Assembly (NCBI RefSeq): GCF_018860705.1
Contig: NZ_JAHKQA010000078.1
Location: 60,925-124,924 of the forward strand
Source of the DNA: Citreicella sp. C3M06
GTDB taxonomy: Bacteria; Pseudomonadota; Alphaproteobacteria; Rhodobacterales; Rhodobacteraceae
Length of the DNA stretch: 64,000 nucleotides
Direction: 5' to 3'
The notes beneath the pieces are model-generated. The model was not told the DNA's origin. It saw only the letters and a list, made by a program, of their open reading frames with translations, and searched no databases. The translations under genes were made by a program, and so were the position numbers. Of this stretch, positions 46,843 through 55,506 are shown one piece after another. Position 1 is the stretch's first letter; every line of letters begins with the position of its first letter.

Positions 46843-47183
46843 CGGCGCGCCCCGGACCTGATCCGCAAGGTCCGCCGAAGCGCCAACTTGCCGAAGCATG
46901 GTATCAGAGGCGGTGCTGGTGGGCCCGGGGGGCCTTGCGCGAGCGCGTCTCGGCCCGATTGCCCAAGGCGTGGGTGGTCGGGCGTATTGCGCGCGGGATC
47001 AGGCGTCAGTTTGCGGGCGTCTGCCCGTTTTCAGAGCGCTTGAAATAGACGCTTTCGTTGAAAAATTCGGCTAAAAAACTATCTTCGTGAGAAGGCTGAA
47101 ACATAGCGCTGCTTTGGTGGTTGCCGTTGTGTCAACGTGTTAGGGCGAGCCTAACTCTACTTTCAGGATAGGAATCAGACGCC
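46843..47183. other. Gene-free stretch between phnE2 and the SHOCT gene
   Basis: 341 bases. A small hairpin (46853-46859 with 46868-46874) follows phnE2 without a T run. The last 140 bases are AT-richer, with a palindrome GTTAGG - 5 nt - CCTAAC (47139-47155) 29 nt before the SHOCT start codon, possibly an operator. No RNA gene seen. Confidence 0.5.
47139..47155 (+). promoter_or_regulatory. Palindrome upstream of the SHOCT gene
   Basis: Arms GTTAGG (47139-47144) and CCTAAC (47150-47155) around a 5-nt spacer. Symmetric, and 29 nt before the ATG at 47184, so it could be a repressor site or a leader hairpin. I cannot match it to a known regulator. Confidence 0.35.
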
Positions 47184-48059
47184 ATGACAAGGCTCACACA
47201 GGACGGGGCCCAGGCAGTCTCGGAGATCGCAGGACGCTACGGGGTGTCGATGGACGCCGCCGAAACGCTGCTCAACGCGCTGGCCAATGGCGGCGGCACG
47301 CAGGCGCAGTTCAGCCATAACGAGCTGGGCGGCATGGGCCAATGGTCCTTGGGCGGCATGACCATGGTCGGCGATATGTTCAACAACGGGCTCAAGGCCA
47401 CGGTCGACGGGCTGTGCACCGAGCTGTCGAACCTGATGAACCGGATGCAGGTGTTCAAGCCCGCGCCCGCGCCCTATCAGCCGCAGATGGGCAGCCAGAG
47501 CCAGTCGCAATCCAGCGGCGGCGGATCGAGCCTGTTCATTCAGGGCGGCAGCTTTGGTTCGCAATGGCCGGCCGAGCTTGGATCGCCCTCGTCCACCGGA
47601 TCGCAGAACAACCTGCGCTACGCGGTGTTCCCACAGAGCCGCCGCCTTGCCATCGACTTCGGCGGTCGGATCGAAGTGTACGATACGGGCGATCACATGA
47701 TCGGCGGCGTGTCGCAGCAGCAAAGTGGTGACATGTCGCTGACCTTCACCAGCCAGTACGGCACGGTGCGGGTGGCGGATCTGCCGCGCGTGTCGCTGAG
47801 CGGTGAGCAGCCCCAGAGCCCGCCCCAGCCGTCCTACGAGGCCCCTCAGCCGCAGTATCAGGAGCCGCAGTATCAAGAGCCGCAGTACCAGCAGCCCGAT
47901 CCTCAGCCCCAAGCGCAGCCAGCCGCCGCGCCGTCGCAGGGGGGCAATCAGGACGATGTGATCGGGCTGATCCGCAAGCTCGCCGATCTGCGAGACAGCG
48001 GCATCCTGTCGCCCGAGGAATTCGAAGCCAAGAAGCAGGATCTGCTGTCGCGGCTTTGA
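47184..48059 (+). CDS. SHOCT-domain protein with Pro/Gln repeats
   Basis: A 291-residue protein with no signal peptide. The N-terminal 100 residues are helical; then a Ser/Gly/Gln-rich stretch, a beta-type middle (RLAIDFGGRIEVYDTGDHMIGG), a repeat region PQYQE in three tandem copies (about residues 226-240), and a C-terminal SHOCT domain, DVIGLIRKLADLRDSGILS and so on. SHOCT domains are short oligomerisation helices. It lies between phnE2 and the phnM paralogue, but has no known phosphonate role. Confidence 0.75.
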   Translation: MTRLTQDGAQAVSEIAGRYGVSMDAAETLLNALANGGGTQAQFSHNELGGMGQWSLGGMTMVGDMFNNGLKATVDGLCTELSNLMNRMQVFKPAPAPYQPQMGSQSQSQSSGGGSSLFIQGGSFGSQWPAELGSPSSTGSQNNLRYAVFPQSRRLAIDFGGRIEVYDTGDHMIGGVSQQQSGDMSLTFTSQYGTVRVADLPRVSLSGEQPQSPPQPSYEAPQPQYQEPQYQEPQYQQPDPQPQAQPAAAPSQGGNQDDVIGLIRKLADLRDSGILSPEEFEAKKQDLLSRL

Positions 48060-48146
48060 CAGACACGCGCCGGTGGCCTGCCCGATGGGGCTAGGGCCAC
48101 CGGCGCGATGGCGGGCCTGGTCGCGGCAACGCTTGATGGCTGGTGC

Positions 48147-49328
48147 TTATTCCGCCGCCAGCCGGGGGCCAGCCATCGCGCCGACCAGCCGTGCCCCGGC
48201 CTCGCCCGCCAGATAGGCAAGGCGGCCACCGCTGACCGTCGCCTCGATCTCGCGGGTGGCCTCGTTGATCACCACGAAATCAGCCCGCATGCCGTGGTCG
48301 AGCCTGCCGCGATCGGCAAGGCCCATGATCTCGGCGGGCACGCGGCTGATCATGTCCCAGGCCTGTGGCAGATCGCGCACCCCCTTGTCGACCAGCACCC
48401 ACGCCGCCTCGGCAAGGCAGGGGTAATGGTAATCGGACACCAGCGCATCGCACAGTCCGCGCGAGATCAGGTGCAGCGCCGAGACGCCGCCCGACTGCGA
48501 GCCGCCGCGCACCACGTTGGGCGCCCCCATCAGCACCGGATCATTGCAGGCCCGCGCCAGTTTCGCCGCCGAGGCCGAGGTCGGAAATTCCGCGATGCGC
48601 GCGCCGATGATGCGGTAATATTCGCGGGTTTCGGCATCGGGGTCGTCGTGGCTGCCGTAGCGCACGCCCCATTCGTCAAAGCTTTCGGCCAGCGCGCACA
48701 GATGGCGCGGCACCTCGCGGGAGCGGGCCTGTGCGGCGTTCAGCAGCGACAGGAATTCGGACGGGGCGCAATTGTTGGTCGAGGCCCATTGCCCCAGCTT
48801 GTGCGGCTGGCTTGTGGCCAGTTCCAGCGCCTCGGGCAGGTGATTGTTGAACACCACGTAATCAATGCCATAACGGCGGATTGCGGTCAGCAGGCGCTGG
48901 CGCGTGTCGGGCAGATGGGTTTCGCAGCGGATCTGGATGCGTAGGTCGATCAGCGCGCGGGTGCGCTCGGCGTTCAGCGCCTCCATCACCTGTTCGGCGA
49001 ACTCGGGCGCGCGTAGCCCGCCTTCCCAGCTCCAGCATTGCGCCAGCCACGCGGTGGTGACGCCATGCGCCGCCGCCTCGCGCGCGGCCCAGCGCAGCCC
49101 GGAGCGGATCGGCATTCGCGCCGATGGGCGCGGCGCGATGTGGCGTTCGAAGGCATCGCCATGCAGGTCGATGATACCGGGCAGCAGCAGATAGCCGGAC
49201 ATGTCGACTTCGGGCAGGGGGCCCTTGGTGATCAGGCCGTTCTCGATCACCAGCGAGCGTTTCTGCAACGCGCCATCCCGCAGGATCGCAGCGCCGGTCA
49301 GGCGAAGGGGGGGAAGGGTCACGCACAT
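48147..49328 (-). CDS. PhnM-like amidohydrolase (second PhnM paralogue)
   Basis: A 393-residue amidohydrolase resembling PhnM: LLPGIIDLHGDAFERHIAPRP carries the HxD metal site, and PNVVRGGSQSGG and SDYHYP follow. The canonical PhnM at 56225 has ELHTDNLERHIQPRP instead. PhnM removes diphosphate from the ribosyl phosphonate triphosphate; whether this copy does is unknown. GAGG lies 12 nt before the ATG at 49328. It is transcribed with phnF, away from the main operon. Confidence 0.85.
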   Translation of the reverse strand: MCVTLPPLRLTGAAILRDGALQKRSLVIENGLITKGPLPEVDMSGYLLLPGIIDLHGDAFERHIAPRPSARMPIRSGLRWAAREAAAHGVTTAWLAQCWSWEGGLRAPEFAEQVMEALNAERTRALIDLRIQIRCETHLPDTRQRLLTAIRRYGIDYVVFNNHLPEALELATSQPHKLGQWASTNNCAPSEFLSLLNAAQARSREVPRHLCALAESFDEWGVRYGSHDDPDAETREYYRIIGARIAEFPTSASAAKLARACNDPVLMGAPNVVRGGSQSGGVSALHLISRGLCDALVSDYHYPCLAEAAWVLVDKGVRDLPQAWDMISRVPAEIMGLADRGRLDHGMRADFVVINEATREIEATVSGGRLAYLAGEAGARLVGAMAGPRLAAE

Positions 49329-49390
49329 GTCTGGTTGCCTCGGTTTTTCCCGTGGATAGCAGCGTTGTTTGTCACGCGCATGACGGGTGT

Positions 49391-50110
49391 TCAGCCGTTC
49401 GCCCCATCCCCGACGATCAGCGTCACCCGCTCGCCCACGAACCATGTCAGCCCGTATTCGACGGGGCGGCCCTCTGGGTCCTGATTGACGCTTTCGCTGC
49501 GCAGCAACGGCGCGCCGTCGCGCAGGCCAAGGTGCAAAGCTTGCGTTGGCGAGGCGAGGGTTGCGCTCAGCCGGGTGCTGAGGCGGGTGTAATCGGATAC
49601 GCCGTTGCGCCGCAGCGCCTCGGTGATCGAGACGACCTCGGTCAGGGTTTCGGGCAGGCCGGGCAGGGGCGCAGCGGGAAAGCAACTGATGAAATGCGCG
49701 ATGGGCATGTCTTCGGCCAGCGACAACCCCTCGTAGACGATGACCGCCTCGCCCGGCGCGAGGGACAGCGCGGCGGCCTCTTCGGTGCTGGCGGGGCGGG
49801 TTTCGATGCGCAGGCTGCGTCGGCCGGGCAGGCGGCCCGAGGCGCGGATGTTCTGGGCAAAGCGCACCTTGCCGCCGATCGGGTAATCCAGCGGCGCGGC
49901 GGTCACGAACACCCCCGCACCGCGCCGCGAATTGACGATGCCACGCGCCGCCAAATCCGCCAGCGCCCGGCGCGCGGTATGCCGGTTGACGCCAAAGCGG
50001 CGCGACAGTTCGGCCTCGGTGGGCAGCTTGTCGCCGGGGCGATACAGCCCGCGTGCAATTTCGCCTTCAAGCTCGCTGGTGATGGATTTCCAGACCGGAA
50101 TGCGGGTCAC
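49391..50110 (-). CDS. phnF: GntR-family regulator PhnF
   Basis: A 239-residue HutC-type GntR protein: N-terminal winged helix (AELSRRFGVNRHTARRALAD) and a C-terminal UTRA effector domain. PhnF represses phosphonate genes in other bacteria. The best start is GTG 50110, with AGGAGG six nt upstream; a GTG at 50128 is an alternative. It is divergent from phnG, sharing the 115-bp region with a Pho box and a palindrome. Confidence 0.92.
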   Translation of the reverse strand: MTRIPVWKSITSELEGEIARGLYRPGDKLPTEAELSRRFGVNRHTARRALADLAARGIVNSRRGAGVFVTAAPLDYPIGGKVRFAQNIRASGRLPGRRSLRIETRPASTEEAAALSLAPGEAVIVYEGLSLAEDMPIAHFISCFPAAPLPGLPETLTEVVSITEALRRNGVSDYTRLSTRLSATLASPTQALHLGLRDGAPLLRSESVNQDPEGRPVEYGLTWFVGERVTLIVGDGANG

Positions 50111-50121
50111 GGTGGCCCTCC

Positions 50122-50139
50122 TTGTCACTGAAACTTCAT
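50122..50139 (+). promoter_or_regulatory. PhoB box upstream of phnG
   Basis: Half-sites TTGTCAC (50122-50128) and ACTTCAT (50133-50139), 11 bp apart, a two-unit PhoB box for the phnG operon. It overlaps the leader of divergent phnF, so PhoB could repress or activate that gene too. Confidence 0.6.
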
Positions 50140-50179
50140 GCGGGGGTGGCTTGTCTGAGCGACAGAATCAGCGCATGAT

Positions 50180-50207
50180 TTGTCTAGTTGTATAGGAAGC
50201 TAGACAA
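50180..50207 (+). promoter_or_regulatory. Candidate PhnF operator
   Basis: A perfect palindrome, TTGTCTAG (50180-50187) and CTAGACAA (50200-50207), around a 12-nt AT-rich spacer. It sits between the Pho box and the phnG start and fits GntR/HutC-type sites, which have TnGTCTA-like half-sites. No binding data; inferred from position and symmetry. Confidence 0.6.
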
Positions 50208-50237
50208 GTCGGCAAGGTTGTCCAGATGGGAACAGAC

Positions 50238-50672
50238 ATGACGGAAACGGCAGAGCGGCAGAGCTGGATGGGCCTACTGGCCCGCGCCCCGGCAGAGCGG
50301 CTGGCGGCGTTGATGCCGCAGGCGCCGGAGTTTGACTGGCTGCGGGTGCCCGAGATCGGCGGAGTGATGATGCGCGGGCGGGCCGGGGGCACCGGCGCCC
50401 CCTTCAACCTTGGCGAGATGACCGTCACGCGCTGCGCGCTGCGGCTTGGCAGCGGCGAGGTCGGCCATGCCTGCGTGATGGGGCGCGACAAGGCGCATGC
50501 GCAGCGCGCGGCGCTGGTCGATGCGCTGATGCAGGGGGCGACGGCAGCGGCGATCCGCGCGCAGGTTCTGGACCCGCTGGCGCAGGACGAAGACGCCCGC
50601 CGCAGCGCCCGCGCGGCACGAGCGGCGGCAACAAAGGTGGATTTCTTCACCATGGTCAGAGGAGAGGCATGA
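50238..50672 (+). CDS. phnG: C-P lyase subunit PhnG
   Basis: A 144-residue core subunit of carbon-phosphorus lyase (the PhnGHIJ complex). The TETAERQSWMGLLARAPAERL start and the central EIGGVMMRGRAGGTGAPFNL and NLGEMTVTRCALRL segments fit the family. ATG 50238 or 50226 (four residues longer). It overlaps phnH by 4 nt. Confidence 0.92.
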   Translation: MTETAERQSWMGLLARAPAERLAALMPQAPEFDWLRVPEIGGVMMRGRAGGTGAPFNLGEMTVTRCALRLGSGEVGHACVMGRDKAHAQRAALVDALMQGATAAAIRAQVLDPLAQDEDARRSARAARAAATKVDFFTMVRGEA

Positions 50673-51241
50673 TGCGGCAGGACAGCCTGACCGGCGGGTT
50701 CACCGACGCACCGCAGCAAGGAGCGCGCGCCTTTCGCGCCGCGCTCGAGGCGATGGCCCGCCCCGGCACAATTCACGAGGTCGCGGGCGCACAGGCCCCC
50801 GCGCCGGTCAGCCCTGCCGCCGCCGTGCTGCTGCTGACGCTGTGCGATCGCGAAACCCCGCTGTATCTTGCCCCGGGCCATGACGGGCAGGCGGTGCGCG
50901 ACTGGATCGGTTTTCACATCGGCGCGCCGCTGACGACGCCCGAAGCGGCGATGTTCGCGCTTGGCGGCTGGGACGCGCTTGGCCCCAAGGATCGCTACCG
51001 CATCGGTACGCCGGATTACCCTGACCGCTCGGTGATGCTGATCTGCGAGACAGACACGCTGGCCGCCAGCGGCGCGCGGCTCACTGGCCCCGGCATTCGC
51101 GATGTGGCGCATCTGTCGCTGCCCGAGATCGCGGCGTTTCGCGCCAATCACGCGCTGTTCCCGCTGGGCTGGGATTGCTTATTCACCTGCGGCACGCGGC
51201 TGGCCGCGCTGCCCCGCACCAGCATCGTGGAGGCATCGTAA
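50669..51241 (+). CDS. phnH: C-P lyase subunit PhnH
   Basis: A 190-residue subunit with a PLP-transferase-like fold but no cofactor. DSLTGGFTDAPQQGARAFR near the N-terminus and ARPGTIHEV are family motifs. It starts within the phnG stop (ATGATG) and its TAA overlaps the phnI ATG by one base (TAATG). Confidence 0.92.
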   Translation: MMRQDSLTGGFTDAPQQGARAFRAALEAMARPGTIHEVAGAQAPAPVSPAAAVLLLTLCDRETPLYLAPGHDGQAVRDWIGFHIGAPLTTPEAAMFALGGWDALGPKDRYRIGTPDYPDRSVMLICETDTLAASGARLTGPGIRDVAHLSLPEIAAFRANHALFPLGWDCLFTCGTRLAALPRTSIVEAS

Positions 51242-52326
51242 TGTATGTTGCGGTAAAGGGCGGCGAGCGCGCCATCGACGCAGCCCATGACTGGCTGGCC
51301 GAGGAACGCCGGGGCGATCCGGCCATCCCCGAGCTGAGCATCGCGCAGATCCGCGAGCAGATGGCGCTGGCGGTGAACCGTGTGATGGCCGAGGGCTCGC
51401 TCTATGATCCAGATCTGGCGGCGCTGGCGATCAAGCAGGCGCGCGGCGACCTGATCGAGGCGATCTTTCTGATCCGCGCCTATCGCACCACGCTGCCGCG
51501 CTTTGGCGCCTCAAAGCCGCTCGACACCGCCGCGATGCGCTGCGATCGGCGCATCAGCGCGACCTTCAAGGATGCGCCGGGCGGGCAGGTGCTGGGGCCG
51601 ACCTTTGACTATACCCACCGGTTGCTGGATTTCGCGCTGGCCGCCGAGGGCGAGGCCCCGGTGGCGCGGCAGGGCGATCCGGTGGCGGGAGACACGCCCC
51701 GCATCATGGACTTCCTCAATGCCGACGGGCTGATCCAGCAAGAACCGCCATCAGACGACACCCCGGCCGATCTGACCCGCGAGCCGCTGGAATTCCCGGC
51801 GGGCCGCGATCTGCGGCTACAGGCGCTGAGCCGCAGCGACGAGGGCTTCGTGCTTGGCATGGCCTACAGCACCCAGCGCGGTTACGGGCGAAACCACCCT
51901 TTTGTGGGCGAGCTGCGCATCGGCGCCGTCGAGGTGGTGATGGACATCCCCGAGCTGGGCTTTGACATCTGCATCGGCGAGGTCACCCTGACCGAATGCG
52001 AGACGGTCAACCAGTTCACCGGGTCAAAGAGCGAACCGGCGCAGTTCACCCGCGGCTATGGGCTGGTCTTTGGCCAGAGCGAACGCAAGGCGATTTCCAT
52101 GGCGCTGGTCGACCGGGCGCTGCGCTGGGATGAGCTGGGCGAGGAAGACGTTGGCGCCCCGGCGCAGGACGCGGAATTCGTGCTGGCGCATGGCGACAAC
52201 ATTCAGGCGACGGGGTTTCTCGAACATATCAAGCTGCCCCATTACGTCGATTTCCAGTCAGAGCTGGAACTGGTGCGCCGGATGCGCCGCGAGGCGATGG
52301 GCGAGATGAAGGAGGCGGCGCAATGA
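51241..52326 (+). CDS. phnI: C-P lyase subunit PhnI
   Basis: A 361-residue subunit, a purine nucleosidase/phosphonate ribosyltransferase that joins phosphonate to the ribose of ATP with release of adenine (with PhnG, H and L). MYVAVKGGERAIDAAH and the later GMAYSTQRGYGRNHPF and EITLTECETVNQFTGSK-like blocks are family hallmarks. The C-terminus KEAAQ ends in the GAGGCGGCGCAATGA motif, which is repeated 260 nt later at the phnJ start. Confidence 0.92.
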   Translation: MYVAVKGGERAIDAAHDWLAEERRGDPAIPELSIAQIREQMALAVNRVMAEGSLYDPDLAALAIKQARGDLIEAIFLIRAYRTTLPRFGASKPLDTAAMRCDRRISATFKDAPGGQVLGPTFDYTHRLLDFALAAEGEAPVARQGDPVAGDTPRIMDFLNADGLIQQEPPSDDTPADLTREPLEFPAGRDLRLQALSRSDEGFVLGMAYSTQRGYGRNHPFVGELRIGAVEVVMDIPELGFDICIGEVTLTECETVNQFTGSKSEPAQFTRGYGLVFGQSERKAISMALVDRALRWDELGEEDVGAPAQDAEFVLAHGDNIQATGFLEHIKLPHYVDFQSELELVRRMRREAMGEMKEAAQ

Positions 52327-52586
52327 GCTCAGTCTCCGTCCTCTCCGCCGTCCTCTCCTCTGTCACAGGCTCGGTCGGGCTCGCTGAGGTCGCCGCCCGT
52401 GTCGGGGCCGTCGCCGCGGAAATAGCCAAAGGCGTGGGCGATCAGGAAGCCTACCACCGCAAGGAAGCACAAGGTCTCTACAAGGTTTTCATCGACAAGG
52501 TCGAACAGATCGAATGGGGTCATCGGGCGGGCTCTTGCTTGGGGGCGATGGTTGCACCCTTTCACAAAATCGAGGCGGCGCAATGA
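52312..52586. repeat. Exact 15-bp direct repeat around an insert
   Basis: GAGGCGGCGCAATGA occurs at 52312-52326 (end of phnI) and again at 52572-52586 (start of phnJ); the flanking bases differ. It includes a Shine-Dalgarno-like GAGGCGG and the ATGA stop/start overlap. The arrangement suggests that a 245-bp segment entered the phnI-phnJ junction, with duplication of the junction. Confidence 0.8.
52323..52586 (+). CDS. Small ORF inserted between phnI and phnJ
   Basis: An 87-residue reading frame, starting MSSVSVLSAVLSSVTGSV, whose start overlaps the phnI stop and whose stop overlaps the phnJ start (ATGA on both sides). GC at third positions is near 71%, lower than the neighbours, suggesting foreign or young DNA. 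A competing 64-residue minus-strand frame starts at 52523 (MTPFDLFDLVDENLVE, with a transmembrane segment and an Asp/Gly-rich acidic tail), so the coding strand is not certain. No family is recognised. Confidence 0.4.
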   Translation: MSSVSVLSAVLSSVTGSVGLAEVAARVGAVAAEIAKGVGDQEAYHRKEAQGLYKVFIDKVEQIEWGHRAGSCLGAMVAPFHKIEAAQ

Positions 52587-53455
52587 CCCTTCATGATCCG
52601 AATTACAACTTTGCCTATCTGGACGAGCAGACCAAGCGGATGATCCGCCGCGCGCTGCTCAAGGCGCTGGCGATCCCCGGCTATCAGGTGCCCTTTGCCA
52701 GCCGCGAAATGCCGATGCCTTACGGCTGGGGCACCGGCGGCGTGCAGGTCACGGCGGCTTGCCTGACGCCCGAAGATACGCTCAAGGTCATCGACCAAGG
52801 GGCCGACGACACCACCAACGCGGTGTCGATCCGCAAGTTCTTTCAACGCACGGCGGGGGTCGCCGTGACCGAGCAGACCGCGCAGGCGAGCGTGATCCAG
52901 ACCCGTCACCGCATCCCCGAAACCCCGCTGATCGAGGGGCAGATCCTTGTCTATCAGGTGCCGATCCCGGAACCGCTGCGCTTTCTCGAACCGCGCGAGA
53001 CAGAAACCCGGCGGATGCACGCGCTGGAGGAATATGGGCTCATGCATGTCAAGCTCTACGAAGACATCGCCCATAATGGCGAGATTTCAACCGCCTATGC
53101 CTATCCGGTCAAGGTCGAAGGGCGCTACGTCATGGACCCGTCGCCGATCCCGAAATTCGACAACCCGAAGCTGGAAAGCGCCGCGATCCAGCTGTTCGGT
53201 GCCGGGCGCGAACAGCGGATTTACGCGCTGCCGCCCTATTGCCGGGTGACCAGCCTTGATTTTGAGGATCACCCGTTCGAGGCCAGCAAGGCCGACCACG
53301 ACTGCGATCTGTGCGGCTGCGCCACCAGCTATCTCGACGAGGTGATCGTGGATGATGCGGGCGGGCGGATGTTCGTCTGCTCGGATACCGATTTCTGCAC
53401 CGGACGGCGCGAGGGTGGCCATCGCGGCAGGCTCTCGCCGGAGGATATGGCATGA
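52583..53455 (+). CDS. phnJ: C-P lyase radical-SAM subunit PhnJ
   Basis: A 290-residue catalytic subunit that splits the C-P bond by a radical mechanism. The Cys cluster is at residues 241, 244, 266 and 272 (CDLC, then FVCSDTDFC), the numbering used for the E. coli enzyme: three bind the 4Fe-4S cluster and the last forms the thiyl radical. Gly33 in AIPGYQVPF is the likely glycyl site. Products are an alkane and the cyclic ribosyl phosphate. It overlaps phnK by 4 nt. Confidence 0.95.
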   Translation: MTLHDPNYNFAYLDEQTKRMIRRALLKALAIPGYQVPFASREMPMPYGWGTGGVQVTAACLTPEDTLKVIDQGADDTTNAVSIRKFFQRTAGVAVTEQTAQASVIQTRHRIPETPLIEGQILVYQVPIPEPLRFLEPRETETRRMHALEEYGLMHVKLYEDIAHNGEISTAYAYPVKVEGRYVMDPSPIPKFDNPKLESAAIQLFGAGREQRIYALPPYCRVTSLDFEDHPFEASKADHDCDLCGCATSYLDEVIVDDAGGRMFVCSDTDFCTGRREGGHRGRLSPEDMA

Positions 53456-54222
53456 CCCCGTTGCTACAGGCCCGTGGCCTGACCAAACATTACGGCGCGC
53501 GGCTGGGCTGCGGCAATGTCAGCTTTGATCTCTATCCCGGCGAGGTGATGGGCATCGTCGGGGAAAGCGGGTCGGGCAAGTCGACGCTGCTGAGCTGCCT
53601 TGCAGGGCATCTGAGCCCGGATGCGGGCGAGGTGATTTTCGATACGCGCGATCATGGCCCGCAGGACGTGCTGCGCATGTCGGAACCGGCGCGGCGGATG
53701 CTGGGGCGCACCGACTGGGCGTTCGTGCATCAGAACGCCCGCGACGGGCTGCGCATGGGCGTCAGCGCTGGCGCGAACGTGGGCGAGCGGCTGATGGCCG
53801 TGGGGGCGCGCCATTACGGCGACATTCGCGAACAGGCCACCGACTGGCTGGGCCGGGTGGAAATTGCCGCGGATCGCATCGACGATCGCCCGCGCGCCTT
53901 TTCCGGCGGCATGCAGCAACGGCTGCAGATCGCGCGCAATCTGGTGACCGGGCCGCGGTTGGTGTTCATGGACGAGCCGACGGGCGGGCTTGATGTCAGC
54001 GTGCAGGCGCGGCTGCTCGACCTGCTGCGCGGGCTGGTGCGCGAGATGGGGCTGAGCGCCATCGTGGTGACGCATGACCTTGCCGTGGTGCGCCTGCTGG
54101 CCGATCGGCTGATGGTGATGAAGGGCGGCGCGGTGGTCGAGGCGGGGCTGACCGATCAGGTGCTGGACGATCCGCAGCATGGCTATACGCAGCTGCTGGT
54201 GTCCAGCGTTTTGCAGGTTTGA
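53452..54222 (+). CDS. phnK: C-P lyase system ATPase PhnK
   Basis: A 256-residue ABC-type ATPase bound to the C-P lyase core rather than a transporter. Walker [10 protein letters not shown], signature [15 protein letters not shown], Walker [15 protein letters not shown] repeat copy (B1) lies between it and phnL. Confidence 0.92.
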   Translation: MTPLLQARGLTKHYGARLGCGNVSFDLYPGEVMGIVGESGSGKSTLLSCLAGHLSPDAGEVIFDTRDHGPQDVLRMSEPARRMLGRTDWAFVHQNARDGLRMGVSAGANVGERLMAVGARHYGDIREQATDWLGRVEIAADRIDDRPRAFSGGMQQRLQIARNLVTGPRLVFMDEPTGGLDVSVQARLLDLLRGLVREMGLSAIVVTHDLAVVRLLADRLMVMKGGAVVEAGLTDQVLDDPQHGYTQLLVSSVLQV

Positions 54223-54234
54223 GAGGGCAGCGCC

Positions 54235-54286
54235 GGGGGGCTTTCCGCCCCCCGGACCCCCCGGAGAGTTTAAGGGCAAGATGAAA
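54235..54286. repeat. Dispersed repeat, subtype B (copy B1), overlapping the phnL start
   Basis: A GC hairpin (54235-54240 with 54248-54253) followed by the core CCCCCGGAGAGTTTAAGGGC and AAGATGAA. The core ends inside phnL: its AAGGGCAAG and ATG appear to be the ribosome-binding site and start codon of phnL (54281). Confidence 0.75.
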
Positions 54287-54967
54287 ATGATACGGGTTTC
54301 GGACGTCTCGAAGAGTTTCGTGCTGCACAATCAGGGCGGCGCGGTGATCCCGGTGATGGCGGGGGCGGAGCTGTCGGTGGCGCCCGGTGAATGCGTGGCG
54401 CTGGTGGGCAATTCGGGGGCGGGCAAGTCGACCCTGATGCGGATGATCTGGGGCAACTACCTGTGCGGTTCCGGCGCGATCACCGTTGGCGATGTCGACG
54501 TGGCGCGGGCCGAGCCGCGCGAGGTGCTGCGGATGCGCCGCGAGTTGATGGGGTATGTCAGCCAGTTTCTGCGGGTGGTGCCCCGGGTACCCACGCTTGA
54601 GGTGGTGGCTGAGCCGGCGCTGAGGGCAGGGGTTGCGCGCGAGGTGGCGCTGTCGCGGGCACGATCGTTGCTGGCGCGGCTGAACCTGCCAGAACCGCTC
54701 TGGGCGCTGTCGCCCACCACGTTTTCGGGCGGTGAACAGCAGCGGGTCAATATCGCGCGCGGCTTTGTTCATGACTTCCCGGCGATGCTTCTGGATGAGC
54801 CGACCGCCTCGCTGGATGCGACCAACCGCGCTGTGGTGCTCGATCTGATCCGCGAGGCCAAGGCGCGCGGCGCCGCCATCGTCGGCATCTTTCACGACGA
54901 GGCGGCGCGGGCCGAGATCTGCGATCGTGAAATCGACGTCAGCCGGTTCGCCCCGGGGGCGGCATGA
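54281..54967 (+). CDS. phnL: C-P lyase system ATPase PhnL
   Basis: A 228-residue ATPase: Walker [10 protein letters not shown], signature [15 protein letters not shown], Walker [13 protein letters not shown]. With PhnGHI it catalyses ribosylation of phosphonate. The start is ATG 54281, part of repeat copy B1; ATG 54287 is an alternative. It overlaps phnN by 4 nt. Confidence 0.92.
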   Translation: MKMIRVSDVSKSFVLHNQGGAVIPVMAGAELSVAPGECVALVGNSGAGKSTLMRMIWGNYLCGSGAITVGDVDVARAEPREVLRMRRELMGYVSQFLRVVPRVPTLEVVAEPALRAGVAREVALSRARSLLARLNLPEPLWALSPTTFSGGEQQRVNIARGFVHDFPAMLLDEPTASLDATNRAVVLDLIREAKARGAAIVGIFHDEAARAEICDREIDVSRFAPGAA

Positions 54968-55506
54968 GCGGGCGCTTTGTCGCGGTGATCGGCCCGTCTG
55001 GCGTGGGCAAGGACACGCTGATGGTGGCGGTGGCTGCGCGCCTGCCGGGGCTCGGCCTTGTGCGCCGGGTCATCACCCGCAAGGCTGACGCCGGGGGGGA
55101 GGAGTTCGACGCTGTCAGCGAAGACGGCTTTGCCCGCAGGGTCGCCGAGGGGGCCTTTGCGCTGCATTGGCGGGCGCATGGGCTGGGCTACGGCATTCCC
55201 GTATCGGTCCTGTCGCGCGTGGCGCATGGCGAGCAAGTGTTGTGCAACCTGTCGCGCGGCGCGCTGCTGCAGGCGGCAGAGCGGTTTCCCGGCATGGCGG
55301 TGCTGCATGTCACCGCGCGCCCCGAGGTGCTGGCGGCGCGATTGGCGGCGCGTGGCCGCGAGGACGACGCGCAGATCGCTGCCCGGCTGGCCCGTGCCGT
55401 AAAGCCATTGCCCGAGGGGATAGAGGCTACGCAGATCGATAATTCCGGCCCGCTGGATGCGGCCGTTGCAGCGATGCTGCACGCGCTTCAGCCGGAAAGG
55501 GCGTAG
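54964..55506 (+). CDS. phnN: Ribose 1,5-bisphosphate phosphokinase PhnN
   Basis: A 180-residue guanylate-kinase-fold enzyme that phosphorylates ribose 1,5-bisphosphate to PRPP, recycling the sugar of C-P lysis. Walker A is GPSGVGKDT; the Asp after the Lys is normal for PhnN. It overlaps the convergent DUF1045 gene by 19 nt (55488-55506). Confidence 0.93.
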   Translation: MSGRFVAVIGPSGVGKDTLMVAVAARLPGLGLVRRVITRKADAGGEEFDAVSEDGFARRVAEGAFALHWRAHGLGYGIPVSVLSRVAHGEQVLCNLSRGALLQAAERFPGMAVLHVTARPEVLAARLAARGREDDAQIAARLARAVKPLPEGIEATQIDNSGPLDAAVAAMLHALQPERA

